A stretch of DNA of 35,548 bases, from NCBI GenBank assembly GCA_025056865.1, contig JANWVO010000023.1, positions 1-35,548 on the forward strand, in the 5' to 3' direction. The position numbers and the translations under genes are program-made. This document shows, piece after piece, positions 1-7,585 of the stretch. Source of the DNA: Bryobacteraceae bacterium. GTDB taxonomy: Bacteria > Acidobacteriota > Terriglobia > Bryobacterales > Bryobacteraceae. Each line of letters opens with the position of its first letter. The stretch's first letter is position 1. Below the pieces are notes generated by a model. The model worked only from the letters and a program-made list of their open reading frames with translations, made no database searches and was not told the DNA's origin.

Positions 1-2
1 CG

Positions 3-281
3 CCCGCCCCCTCGCCCGAGACCCGCGCCGCCCTCCAGGCGCTCCATGTCCTGCTCACCGCCCCCACGCCCGGCGAGCTGGAAAATCTGCAAAACGAACC
101 GGAGACGGAACACGCACCCGCCCCAGTTCCCGGCGTTCCCGCAACCTGCAAACCCTTGTCAGGGATCGGGTTGGAGACGCACGAGCGAATCGAGGCGGAC
201 GCCCGGTCCGGCGCCCCGGGCTCCCGCTTTGAAAAAGTCTCCGCGGCGGAAGCCACGCGCCGCAAAGCCGCCATGGCTTGA
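3..281 (+). CDS. C-terminal end of an unknown protein (partial)
   Basis: The frame beginning at base 3 is open from the window edge to a TGA at 279-281 and gives 92 residues. Nearly every codon ends in G or C up to the stop, as in the confirmed genes here, which is why I favour this frame over the opposite-strand ORF at 55-360. The peptide is rich in Pro, Ala and Glu, with a short helical stretch near its start (ETRAALQALHVLL) and a basic end (RRKAAMA). It looks like a low-complexity C-terminal tail. I recognise no domain and cannot name the protein; the body of the gene lies outside the window. No other gene follows on this strand before 2076. Confidence 0.5.
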   Translation, partial: PAPSPETRAALQALHVLLTAPTPGELENLQNEPETEHAPAPVPGVPATCKPLSGIGLETHERIEADARSGAPGSRFEKVSAAEATRRKAAMA

Positions 282-325
282 GGAAAGAAAATGGCTCGGG
301 GCACAAAGACGCGGCACACAAGAAA

Positions 326-349
326 CGCCCCCGGAAGATGCCGGGGGCG
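326..349 (-). terminator. Perfect 9-bp hairpin, likely terminator of the small secreted-protein gene
   Basis: CGCCCCCGG at 326-334 pairs perfectly with CCGGGGGCG at 341-349 around a 6-base loop. Read on the minus strand the stem is followed by TTTCTT, a weak U-tract, so it suits the gene at 486-806. On the plus strand no T-run follows. It lies in the 282-485 gap between two converging genes, which otherwise holds only the second hairpin at 419-445. Confidence 0.5.
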
Positions 350-418
350 CCAGCCTGCAATCAGGAGGGATCAGTGCCTGTCTGGGAAAAGCGTGGCTCT
401 CGTCGCGTGCGGGGCCGC

Positions 419-445
419 GCGCCCTGCCCGCCGCGGGCAGGGCGC
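419..445. terminator. Perfect 12-bp GC hairpin without U-tract
   Basis: GCGCCCTGCCCG at 419-430 pairs with CGGGCAGGGCGC at 434-445 around a 3-base loop. It is the strongest hairpin I noticed in the window and sits 40 bases beyond the stop of the minus-strand gene at 486. Neither side carries a T-run, so it may act as a U-less terminator, a 3' RNA stabiliser, or a pause site ahead of the 326-349 hairpin. Confidence 0.4.
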
Positions 446-485
446 AGCCGCCAATCCTTGCTAATGCGTGAGAGGGAGGAAAAAA

Positions 486-806
486 TCAGTTGAAAACCAG
501 CTTCGTCGTCGTGCCGCCGAGCCGGATTTCCTGAATCTTCAGCTTGCCATTTTCCTCGGCATAGCGCACCGAAGTCGAGCCGAATTTCGAATCTCCCTGC
601 TCGATCTTCACCGTGGCCTCGACCCGCTCTTTGCCTTTCTGGATGATTGCCTTTCCGTCTTCGAGGATCAGCTTGTAATCGCCGGGCTTGAGCTCCTTGC
701 CGGCAACGAGGGACGGCTGGAAGAGGGTAACGTTGTAAGTCGCCGCAGAAGCGGTCAGGACTGCAAGAGTAAGAAAGATCGCGAAGAACTTCGTGGTCTT
801 GGTCAT
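486..806 (-). CDS. Small secreted protein of unknown function
   Basis: The predicted product has 106 residues. It opens with a clear signal peptide: a basic MTKTTK start, a hydrophobic core FFAIFLTLAVLTA and an SAA cleavage region near residue 19. The mature part is a compact beta-rich domain with a GDYKLILEDGKAIIQKGKE stretch and an IRLGGTTTKLVF end. Small exported proteins of this kind are common in Acidobacteriota, but I know no function for them. I chose the ATG at 806 rather than the GTG at 815, because the strong ribosome-binding site AAGGAG (815-820) is correctly spaced only for the ATG and abuts the GTG. A TATACT box lies just upstream and two hairpins follow the stop. It appears to be a single-gene unit. 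Confidence 0.75.
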   Translation of the reverse strand: MTKTTKFFAIFLTLAVLTASAATYNVTLFQPSLVAGKELKPGDYKLILEDGKAIIQKGKERVEATVKIEQGDSKFGSTSVRYAEENGKLKIQEIRLGGTTTKLVFN

Positions 807-827
807 CGTGGACACTCCTTGATTCCA

Positions 828-833
828 GTATAA
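828..833 (-). promoter_or_regulatory. -10 box (TATACT) of the small secreted-protein gene
   Basis: Read on the minus strand, TATACT is followed by GGAATCAAGGAG and the ATG at 806. It matches the sigma-70 -10 consensus at five of six positions and leaves a leader of about 15 bases containing the ribosome-binding site. I see no good -35 hexamer. Confidence 0.45.
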
Positions 834-904
834 GCGATCCTGTGCTCCCGGAAAAGCCCTTGCACATTAAATTTCCAACTTTTTGGTGGTGCTATGCAGA
901 CCAG

Positions 905-922
905 TTAGTAGATCCATACTAA
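905..922. repeat. Short inverted repeat in the AT-rich gap upstream of the small secreted-protein gene
   Basis: TTAGTA (905-910) and TACTAA (917-922) form a perfect 6-bp dyad around GATCCA. The 807-975 gap between two same-strand genes is unusually AT-rich for this window, so the dyad could be an operator. With arms this short, chance is a fair alternative. Confidence 0.2.
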
Positions 923-975
923 TGACGGGCCTCGCCGGGACATCGCTTCACCGAAAATGACGTTCGCCGCCCGCC

Positions 976-1941
976 TCAGGCTTTATTTACATTTGGAAAA
1001 TCTGCCAGAAATTTCTCCACCATCGCCAGCGCTTTCCACCGGATTTCCTCCTCGTCGCCGAACCCCTCCAGCCACTCGATTTCCGCGTCTTTGCGGAACC
1101 ACGTCATCTGCCGCTTCGCGTATTGCCGGGTCGCCACCGCCGCCTGCTCGATCGCCTGCTCTACAGTCATGGCGCCCTCCAGGCACGCCAGAGCTTCCTT
1201 GTAGCCGATCGACTCGAACGCCTTCGCGTCCCGCGGCACGCCGCGCTCCAGCAGCCCGCGCACCTCCTCCAGCAGCCCTGCGGCAAACATGCGCCGTGTC
1301 CGCTCATGAATCCGCTCCACCAGCAGCGCCCTCGGCGGACGCAGCCCCAGCTTCAGGACGCGGAACCCCTCCAGCGGTCTCCGCCCCTGCTCAAACAGCC
1401 GCGACGCCGGCTCTCTCGCGCGCAGGCAGATCTCCAGCGCCCGCACCGTCTTCTGCACGTCGTTCGGGTGGATCCCCGCCGCCGTGCGCGCATCCAGCCG
1501 CCGCAGGATGCGGTGCAGGCTGCCCTTCCGTCTCGCCTCGCGCTCCATCAGCCGCGCGCGCAGCCCCTCATCGCGCGGCGGCGCTTCTGCCAGTCCTTCC
1601 AGCAACGCCCGCAGATAGAAGCCCGTGCCCCCTGCCACCACCGGCACGCGCCCCCGCGCGCGGATCTGCGCCAGCGTCTCGCGCGCCAGCCTCGCGTATT
1701 CGCCGGCGTTGAACACTTCCCACGGCTCGAGCAGGTCGAACAGATGATGCGGCACGCCCGCCCGCTCCTCCGGCGGCGTCTTCGCCGTGCCGATGTCCAG
1801 CCCGCGGTAGATTTGCAGGGAATCGCAGTTGACGATCTCGCCGCCCGTGTGGCGCGCCACCGCCAGCGCCAGCACGCTCTTGCCGGAGCAGGTGGGCCCG
1901 GCCACCACAACCAGCGGATGCGTCCGCGCCCCGCCGTTCAT
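976..1941 (-). CDS. miaA: tRNA dimethylallyltransferase MiaA
   Basis: This enzyme adds a dimethylallyl group from DMAPP to the N6 of A37 in tRNAs that read codons starting with U; it acts in the cytosol. The 321-residue product has the P-loop GPTCSGKS at residues 15-22, the downstream NCDSLQIYRGLDIGTAK motif that holds the catalytic Asp, PHHLFDL, the VAGGTGFYLRALL motif and the C-terminal QYAKRQMTWFR motif. Length and order match the family. The frame is open up to 2076, but the ATG at 1941 puts the P-loop at the usual distance from the start, and GGAG lies just before it. It diverges from the TPR gene at 2076. Homologues are often next to mutL or hfq, neither of which is here. Confidence 0.95.
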   Translation of the reverse strand: MNGGARTHPLVVVAGPTCSGKSVLALAVARHTGGEIVNCDSLQIYRGLDIGTAKTPPEERAGVPHHLFDLLEPWEVFNAGEYARLARETLAQIRARGRVPVVAGGTGFYLRALLEGLAEAPPRDEGLRARLMEREARRKGSLHRILRRLDARTAAGIHPNDVQKTVRALEICLRAREPASRLFEQGRRPLEGFRVLKLGLRPPRALLVERIHERTRRMFAAGLLEEVRGLLERGVPRDAKAFESIGYKEALACLEGAMTVEQAIEQAAVATRQYAKRQMTWFRKDAEIEWLEGFGDEEEIRWKALAMVEKFLADFPNVNKA

Positions 1942-1996
1942 TTCTCCACCCGGCCCGTCAAAGTCGAAGGAACCGCCGCGCGCCTCGCGCACATCA

Positions 1997-2004
1997 GATA
2001 TAGT
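1997..2004. promoter_or_regulatory. Overlapping opposed -10 boxes between miaA and the TPR gene
   Basis: AGATATAGT reads as TATAGT (1999-2004) on the plus strand and TATATC (1997-2002, reversed) on the minus strand. It is the most AT-rich point of the 134-base divergent gap. The implied leaders are about 70 bases to the TPR gene and about 55 to miaA. No clear -35 on either side. Confidence 0.35.
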
Positions 2005-2075
2005 TAGGATAACAGCGGGCCAGGTCCACCGGCTCCGCTTCACGGCGGGGCCGGCGGCGCTCGCGGCAGGCCACA

Positions 2076-4130
2076 ATGAACCATCTTCCCCGTTTCTGTT
2101 TCGCTCTCGCGCTGCTGTTGGCGCCTCTCGCGCTTCGCGCCTCGCAGGCGGCGCAGCCCCGGCAGGCGCAGCCGCCGAAGCCCGACAGGGCCAGCGCCTA
2201 CTACCACGCCGCGCTCGGCCACCTCTACGCCGAGCTCGCCGCGCAGTTCGGCGGCCGCGGCGAGTACCTCCAGAAGGCGATCGAGAACTACCGCCTCGCC
2301 GTGCAGCACGACCCCGAGGCGTCCTCCCTCGCCGAGGAGCTCGCCGAACTCTACGTGCAGAGCGGACAGCTCCGCTCGGCCGTGGCCGAGTTCGAAGAGG
2401 CCGTCCGCCGCAACCCCGACGACATCAACGCGCGCCGCATCCTCGGCCGTCTCTACACCGCCCGCATCCGCGAAGGCCAGTCGACCCGCATGAACGAGGA
2501 GATGATCAAGGCCGCGGTCCAGCAGTATGAGAAGGTCGCCGAAAAGGCGCCCCGCGACAAGGACACGTGGCTGATGCTCGGGCGGCTCTACAAGCTCTTG
2601 CAGAACTCGCCCGCCTCCGAGCGCGCGTTCAAGAAGGCTCTGGAAATCGACGAAAACGACGAAGACGCCCTCACCGGCCTCGCCATGGTCTACTCCGACC
2701 TCGGTGACACGGCCTCGGCCAGCCAGGTGCTGAAGCGCGTCGCCGAAAAGAGCCCCAGCCTCCGCACGCTGCTTGCCCTCGCCTCCGCCTACGAACAGCT
2801 CCGCCAGTTCAAAGAGGCCGCGGAAACCTACCGCAAGGCCCTCGAGCTCAACCCGGAAAACCTGGACCTCAAGCGCGCCTACGCGCAGTCGCTCTTCGCC
2901 GCCGATGAGATGGAGAAGGCGCGCGCCGCCTTCGAAGAGCTGCTCGAGGCGGAGCCGAACGACCTGCTCGCGCTGCTGCGCCTCTCCCAGATCCACCGCC
3001 AGATGCAGGATTTCGCCAGGGCGGAAGACTACGCGCAGCGCGCCGCCCGGCTCGACCCTGCCAATCTCGAGGTCCAGTTCAACGAGGTCGGGCTGCTCGA
3101 GGCGCAGGGCAAGATCAGGGAGGCGATCGCGAAGCTGAAGGACATGCTCGCCAGCATGGAGCGCCGCCCGTCCTCCTTCAGCGACCGCACCAACCGCGTC
3201 ATCCTCCTCGAACGGCTCGGCATGCTCTACCGGATGGCCGAGCAGACGCAGGATGCCGTGGCCGCCTTCCGCGAGATGGCCCAGGTGGATCCGGACTCAG
3301 CCCCTCGCGCCGCGGCGCAGATCATCGACGCGCTCCGCGCCGCCAAGGACTTCGCCGCCGCCGACAGGGAAGCCAAAGCCGCGCTTCAGAAGTTCCCGCA
3401 GGACCGCCTCGTGAAAAGCCTGGCGGCAACGGTCGCCACCGACCTCGGCCGCTTCCGCGAAGCCGAGTCGATGCTCAGGGGCATGCTCGACGGAAAGAAC
3501 GACCGCGAGGTCTGGATCTCGCTCGCCCAGGTCTACGAAAAGCAGAAAAACTGGGCAGAAATGGCGCGTGCCCTCGACAAAGCCCTCGAGCTTTCTTCCA
3601 CCGCGGAGGAAAAAGAGGCCGTCTATTTCATGCGCGGCGCCATGTTTGAGCGCCAGAAGAAATTCGACCTCGCCGAAGCCGAATTCCGCAAGGTCCTCGA
3701 GATCAACCCGAAGTCGGCCTCGGCCCTGAACTACCTTGGCTACATGCTCGCCGACCGCAACGTGCGGCTTCAGGAGGCGCTCGAGCTGATCCAGAAGGCG
3801 GTGGCGCTCGAGCCGAACAACAGCGCCTTCCTCGACTCGCTCGGCTGGGTCTACTACCGGCTGAACCGCCTCGAGGAAGCCGCCGAATACCTCCAGAAAT
3901 CGCTCGCGCGCGGCAGCCGCGACCCCACCGTGCACGATCACATGGGCGATGTCTACTCGAGCATGGGCAGGCTCAAGGAGGCCGTGCTGCATTGGGAAAA
4001 GTCGCTCGAAGAGTGGCACGCGAATGCGCCCGTCGAGATCGACCACGACGAGATCGCCCGCATCCGCAAGAAGCTCGAGAACGCGAAGATGCGCCTTGCC
4101 AAGGAAGGCGCGGCCCGGCAGAACGACTGA
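2076..4130 (+). CDS. Secreted or periplasmic tetratricopeptide-repeat protein
   Basis: The 684-residue product begins with a signal peptide (about residues 1-25, hydrophobic FCFALALLLAPLALRA). The rest is almost entirely tandem TPR helices, with recurring patterns such as A..ALELNPEN, ALEIDENDEDALTGLAMVYSDLGD and EFRKVLEINPKSASALNYLGY. I count on the order of 15 repeats. TPR arrays are protein-protein scaffolds. In this phylum such exported TPR proteins are frequent and often concern outer-membrane or secretion machinery, but nothing here identifies the partner. The last 40 residues are charged and lysine-rich. Its ATG has no strong ribosome-binding site, and the start is set by the signal peptide. 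It diverges from miaA, and a possible terminator follows at 4143-4169. Confidence 0.85.
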   Translation: MNHLPRFCFALALLLAPLALRASQAAQPRQAQPPKPDRASAYYHAALGHLYAELAAQFGGRGEYLQKAIENYRLAVQHDPEASSLAEELAELYVQSGQLRSAVAEFEEAVRRNPDDINARRILGRLYTARIREGQSTRMNEEMIKAAVQQYEKVAEKAPRDKDTWLMLGRLYKLLQNSPASERAFKKALEIDENDEDALTGLAMVYSDLGDTASASQVLKRVAEKSPSLRTLLALASAYEQLRQFKEAAETYRKALELNPENLDLKRAYAQSLFAADEMEKARAAFEELLEAEPNDLLALLRLSQIHRQMQDFARAEDYAQRAARLDPANLEVQFNEVGLLEAQGKIREAIAKLKDMLASMERRPSSFSDRTNRVILLERLGMLYRMAEQTQDAVAAFREMAQVDPDSAPRAAAQIIDALRAAKDFAAADREAKAALQKFPQDRLVKSLAATVATDLGRFREAESMLRGMLDGKNDREVWISLAQVYEKQKNWAEMARALDKALELSSTAEEKEAVYFMRGAMFERQKKFDLAEAEFRKVLEINPKSASALNYLGYMLADRNVRLQEALELIQKAVALEPNNSAFLDSLGWVYYRLNRLEEAAEYLQKSLARGSRDPTVHDHMGDVYSSMGRLKEAVLHWEKSLEEWHANAPVEIDHDEIARIRKKLENAKMRLAKEGAARQND

Positions 4131-4142
4131 GTCCGGCCCCGC

Positions 4143-4169
4143 CCGGGGCCTGCCCTCCCCGGCCGTTTT
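4143..4169 (+). terminator. Possible terminator after the TPR gene
   Basis: CCGGGG (4143-4148) can pair with CCCCGG (4157-4162) over an 8-base loop, followed three bases later by TTTT (4166-4169). It lies 12 bases past the TPR stop and before the next same-strand gene. A competing 6-bp hairpin occupies 4135-4150. Confidence 0.35.
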
Positions 4170-4185
4170 CAGGCACAATGAAGCC

Positions 4186-4632
4186 ATGAAACTGCCTGCT
4201 CTTGCCATTGCTCTCGCGCTCTGTGTTTCCGCCGCCCAGCCTCTGGGCAAGCCGCTCACGCTGAAGCAGCGCACCCCGATTGCCGAACTCTCCGCGAAGC
4301 CTGAGAAGTACATCGACCAGACCGTGCAGGTCCGCGGCCGCATCGCCGAGGTCTGCGAAAAGATGGGCTGCTGGATGAACCTCGTCGATCCGGCCACCAA
4401 CGCCCGCGTGCGCATCAAGGTGAAGGATGGCGAGATCGTCTTTCCGAAGGAGGCGGTCGGAAAGATGGCCGTCGCGGAAGGCAAGTTCGTCCGGATCGAA
4501 CTCACCCGCGAACAGGCGATCGAGCGCGCCAGGCACGAGGCCGAGGAGAACCGCAAGCCCTTCGATCCCTCTTCGATCACCGGCCCGGTGACGATCTACC
4601 AGATCCAGGGCACCGGCGCAGTCATCGAATAG
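4186..4632 (+). CDS. Secreted DUF4920-like protein
   Basis: The product has 148 residues, with a signal peptide in the first 18 or so (MKLPALAIALALCVSAAQP). The core carries VRGRIAEVCEKMGCWMNL followed by a second strand pair (ARVRIKVKDGEIVFP). The C-x(4)-GCW motif inside an OB-like fold is what I associate with DUF4920, a family of unknown function. The paired cysteines could bind metal or form a disulfide. The open frame extends back to 3949 inside the TPR gene, but the ATG at 4186 is the one that gives a signal peptide. CACAAT (4174-4179) stands exactly 6 bases before this ATG, so the mRNA may be leaderless; there is no ribosome-binding site. Confidence 0.7.
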   Translation: MKLPALAIALALCVSAAQPLGKPLTLKQRTPIAELSAKPEKYIDQTVQVRGRIAEVCEKMGCWMNLVDPATNARVRIKVKDGEIVFPKEAVGKMAVAEGKFVRIELTREQAIERARHEAEENRKPFDPSSITGPVTIYQIQGTGAVIE

Positions 4633-4668
4633 CGCCCGCCCGCTCTCCCGGATGCGCGGCCGATCTGA

Positions 4669-4674
4669 TAGCAT
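4669..4674 (+). promoter_or_regulatory. -10-like box (TAGCAT) 9 bases before the MFS start
   Basis: TAGCAT at 4669-4674 fits TAnnnT and lies 9 bases before the ATG at 4684, so transcription would begin next to the start codon. No Shine-Dalgarno sequence is present. Confidence 0.35.
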
Positions 4675-4683
4675 GACTCCGCT

Positions 4684-5823
4684 ATGCTTCTGATCGCGGT
4701 CATTCTCGGGATCTTCACCTACGGCATGATCGCCGCCATGCTCGGCACCATCCTGCCCGAGCTGTCGCGGCGCTTCCAGCTCACGCCCAGCCAGAACGGC
4801 AAGATCAGCATGATGCAGGCCATCGGCCTGATGTTCGGCGGCTTCTTCGCCGGGCCGCTGATGGATCTCCAGGGCAAGAAGGTGGGCATGCTGCTGTCGC
4901 TGGCCCTCATCGGGCTGGCGCTGGTCGGGCTGCGCGCGGCGAAGGGCTTCGTCCCCATCGCCGGCATGATGTTCGTGCTCGGCACCGGCGGCGGCGCGCT
5001 GGTCACGTCGGCGTTCGCCGCGGCCAATGACATCCAGGTGTCGTGGCTCCAGGGCGCGGCCGTCTTCAACGCGGTCAACCTGTTCTTCGGCCTCGGCGGC
5101 CTCGTCACCCCGCTCATCGCCGCGCGCGTCTTCCGCAACGACGTGCCGAAGCTGCTGATCTTCGCCACGTGCGTGGCCATCATCGCGCTGGCGGTGAATT
5201 CCACGACGGCGATGGCCCCGCCGAGCGGCAAGGTCTCTTTCCAGGCCGAGCAGGTCACCTCGCTCATCACCAGTCCGGTGCTGCTGCTGCTCTCGCTCTC
5301 GCTGTTCCTGTACGTGGCCTGCGAGGTGGGCGTGTGGAACTGGCTGGCGCGCCATCTCATCGCGCAGGGCGTGCCGGACGAGAAGGCGCTGACGATCCTC
5401 TCGCTCGGCTTCGCGCTCGGCCTGCTGCTCGGCCGTGTCGCCGTCGTGCCCGTGCTCGGCAGCGTGACGCCGAAGATGGTGCTGCTGGCGGCGGCGCTGC
5501 TGATGGCGGCCACGACTTACATCATGTTGCAGACGGCCAACCCGGGCACGGCGTGGATCGCGGTCTTCTGCGCCGGCCTCGCCATGGCGCCGGTGTTCCC
5601 CACGGCGCTGGGCCTGGTCGGAACGGCATTCAAGCCCGTCGGGCTGGATGCGACGGCGACGGGCATCGCCTCCACCTGCGGCTGGCTCGGCCTCGTCGTC
5701 AGCTCGCCGATCATCGGCGGCATCGCTGGCGACGATCCGAAGCGGCTGAAGAAGGCGCTGCTGCTGCTGCCTGCCGCCTCGCTGATCCTGGCCGGCGTCA
5801 TCCTGGCCCTGCCGCAGCTCTGA
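4684..5823 (+). CDS. Major facilitator superfamily transporter
   Basis: This is a 379-residue integral membrane protein with about 12 hydrophobic segments. The first begins at residue 1 (LLIAVILGIFTYGMIAAML). The MFS signature between helices 2 and 3 is seen as GPLMDLQGKKVGM around residue 60. The second half contains LGFALGLLLGRVAVVPVLG and a C-terminal helix ending LAGVILALPQL. The layout resembles the sugar-type (FucP-like) branch, but no residue I can see fixes the substrate. The ATG has no ribosome-binding site, but a TAGCAT box sits 9 bases upstream. The gene is followed after 22 bases by the sensor kinase, so the two may be co-transcribed. Confidence 0.85.
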   Translation: MLLIAVILGIFTYGMIAAMLGTILPELSRRFQLTPSQNGKISMMQAIGLMFGGFFAGPLMDLQGKKVGMLLSLALIGLALVGLRAAKGFVPIAGMMFVLGTGGGALVTSAFAAANDIQVSWLQGAAVFNAVNLFFGLGGLVTPLIAARVFRNDVPKLLIFATCVAIIALAVNSTTAMAPPSGKVSFQAEQVTSLITSPVLLLLSLSLFLYVACEVGVWNWLARHLIAQGVPDEKALTILSLGFALGLLLGRVAVVPVLGSVTPKMVLLAAALLMAATTYIMLQTANPGTAWIAVFCAGLAMAPVFPTALGLVGTAFKPVGLDATATGIASTCGWLGLVVSSPIIGGIAGDDPKRLKKALLLLPAASLILAGVILALPQL

Positions 5824-5845
5824 GCGGCCGCGGCGATTGTCCGGC

Positions 5846-7585
5846 ATGCGGCGGCGGATCGTTCAACTCGCCCGTTCCAGCGCGTTTCAGATCGCCGCCG
5901 CATACTGCCTCATCGCCTCGGCGTGGATCATCCTCTCCGACCGCGCTGCGGCGCGTCTCTTCCCTGAACCCGCGCAGCTCGCCCGCGTCAGCCAGTACAA
6001 GGGCCTCGCCTTCGTCCTGGTGACCACCATCCTTCTCTACATCGTCCTGCGCCGTCGCCTCGAGGCGATGGAAGCATCGCGGCGCGCCGTCGAGGCCAGC
6101 GAGCGGCGCTTCGCCGCCTTCATGGACAACCTGCCCGTGGCCGCGTTCCTTCGCGACCGCAGCGGCCGCTACGTCTACGTCAACCGCTACTGGATGGAGA
6201 ATTTCGCCCAGACCAGCGAGTGGGCCGGGAAACAGCCGCGGGATCTCTTCGCCCCCGAAATCGTCGCTCTGGCCGACGAAGACCACGCCCGCATTCTCGC
6301 CGGCGAGCCCGTGGCCGAGCGCATCCTTGCGCTTCCGGTGCGAGGCGAGGAGAGGATCTTCCTCGTCCGGCGCTTCCCCGTGCCGTCGGAGTCCGGGCTT
6401 CTGGTCGGCGCCTTCGCCGTCGACATCACCGAGCAGCGGCGCCTCGAGGAGCATCTGCGCCAGGCGGCCAGGATGGAGGCGATCGGCCTGCTCGCCGGCG
6501 GCGTGGCGCACGACTTCAACAACCTGCTCACCGTGATCCAGGGCCATGCGCAGGCATTCCACCGCCCGGACGCGCTTCCGGAGCAGATGGCGCGCGCCGC
6601 CGCGGAGATCCGCCGCGCCGCCGAGCGGGCCACGCAGCTCATCGCCCAGCTTCTCCAGTTCGACCGGAAGCAGCGGGCGCAGCACGTCCCGCTGGACGTG
6701 AATGCAGCCGCCGGGCAGGTGCTCGGGCTGGTGGAGCGGCTTCTGGGGGACGCCATCCGGCTGCGCCGCCGGTTCGGCGAAGGCCTGCCGCCCGTGGCTG
6801 CTGATCGCAGCCAGATCGAACAGATCCTGCTGAACCTCATCGTCAATGCCCGCGATGCGATGCCGGAGGGCGGCGCCATCGAGGTGGAAACCAGCTTCCT
6901 CGACGCCGCGGATCCAGCCGAAGCCGCCCGGCTCGGACTCAGCCCAGGCCCCTACGTGCGCCTCTCGGTCCGCGACGAAGGCCACGGCATGGACGAAGCC
7001 ACGCGCGCCCGCATTTTCGAGCCGTTCTTCACCACGAAAGAGCCGGGCAAGGGCACCGGGCTGGGGCTGACTTCCGTCTATGGCATCGTGCAGTCGCTCG
7101 GCGGCGCCATCCGCGTGGATTCCGCGCCGGGGCGGGGGACGCGGTTCGACATTGACCTGCCCGCGGCAAGGCCGGAAGGGCAGGCGGCGGGCGGGGAATC
7201 CGCCGCCGGAAAGCAGCGCATCCTCCTCGTGGAAGACGATGACGCCGTGCGGCAGCTCACGCGGCAGCTTCTCGAGCACTTCGGCTATGAGGTGACAGAC
7301 GCGCCTTCGGCGGCGAGAGCGCTGGAGATCTACGCCGCTTCGCCCTCGCCCTTCCGCCTGCTGATCACCGACGTTTCCATGCCGGAGATGGACGGCACCG
7401 AGCTTGTCAGGAGGCTGCGGGCGGTGGATCCGGGCCTGCGCGTGCTGTTTTTCACCGGATACTCGGAAGAACTGGCCCGCTACCCCGCGGATCTGCGGGA
7501 CCTGCCCGTCCTCGCCAAGCCCTTCTCGGCCGAGGCGCTGGCCGATGCGGTGCGCCGCGCCATCGGCAGGTCAGCGGCCGCGTAG
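5846..7585 (+). CDS. Membrane hybrid sensor histidine kinase with PAS and receiver domains
   Basis: The product has 579 residues. Two membrane helices (about 14-31 and 53-69) enclose a very short loop, so sensing is probably membrane or cytoplasmic. A PAS domain follows (about 85-195, FMDNLPVAAFLRDRSGRYVY). The phospho-acceptor is His222 in GGVAHDFNNLLTVIQGH. The ATPase domain has the N box (LNLIVNARDAMPEGG), G1 (DEGHGM) and G2 (GKGTGLGL). The C-terminal receiver has an acidic EDDD pocket, phospho-acceptor Asp509 (ITDVSMPEMDG) and the conserved Lys in LAKPFS. No response regulator or output gene is adjacent, so its partner lies elsewhere. I chose the ATG at 5846 over the TTG at 5837. Its 3' end overlaps the opposing TonB receptor by 15 bases. 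Confidence 0.93.
   Translation: MRRRIVQLARSSAFQIAAAYCLIASAWIILSDRAAARLFPEPAQLARVSQYKGLAFVLVTTILLYIVLRRRLEAMEASRRAVEASERRFAAFMDNLPVAAFLRDRSGRYVYVNRYWMENFAQTSEWAGKQPRDLFAPEIVALADEDHARILAGEPVAERILALPVRGEERIFLVRRFPVPSESGLLVGAFAVDITEQRRLEEHLRQAARMEAIGLLAGGVAHDFNNLLTVIQGHAQAFHRPDALPEQMARAAAEIRRAAERATQLIAQLLQFDRKQRAQHVPLDVNAAAGQVLGLVERLLGDAIRLRRRFGEGLPPVAADRSQIEQILLNLIVNARDAMPEGGAIEVETSFLDAADPAEAARLGLSPGPYVRLSVRDEGHGMDEATRARIFEPFFTTKEPGKGTGLGLTSVYGIVQSLGGAIRVDSAPGRGTRFDIDLPAARPEGQAAGGESAAGKQRILLVEDDDAVRQLTRQLLEHFGYEVTDAPSAARALEIYAASPSPFRLLITDVSMPEMDGTELVRRLRAVDPGLRVLFFTGYSEELARYPADLRDLPVLAKPFSAEALADAVRRAIGRSAAA

Noticed and set aside
55-360. Minus-strand ORF of 101 codons facing the partial gene at the left edge
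   Set aside because: It runs across the 326-349 hairpin, has no homology I recognise, and the plus-strand frame shows the clear G/C third-position bias expected of the real gene.
2076-2076. CACAAT overlapping the TPR start codon as a leaderless -10 box
   Set aside because: The box would include the ATG itself, which cannot be transcribed from it; the TATAGT at 1999-2004 is the better candidate.
3973-5847. Long minus-strand ORF of 624 codons over the DUF4920 and MFS genes
   Set aside because: Composition is dominated by Arg, Ala, Gln, Glu and His with no hydrophobic core, typical of antisense reading of GC-rich genes; the opposite strand encodes a recognisable transporter.
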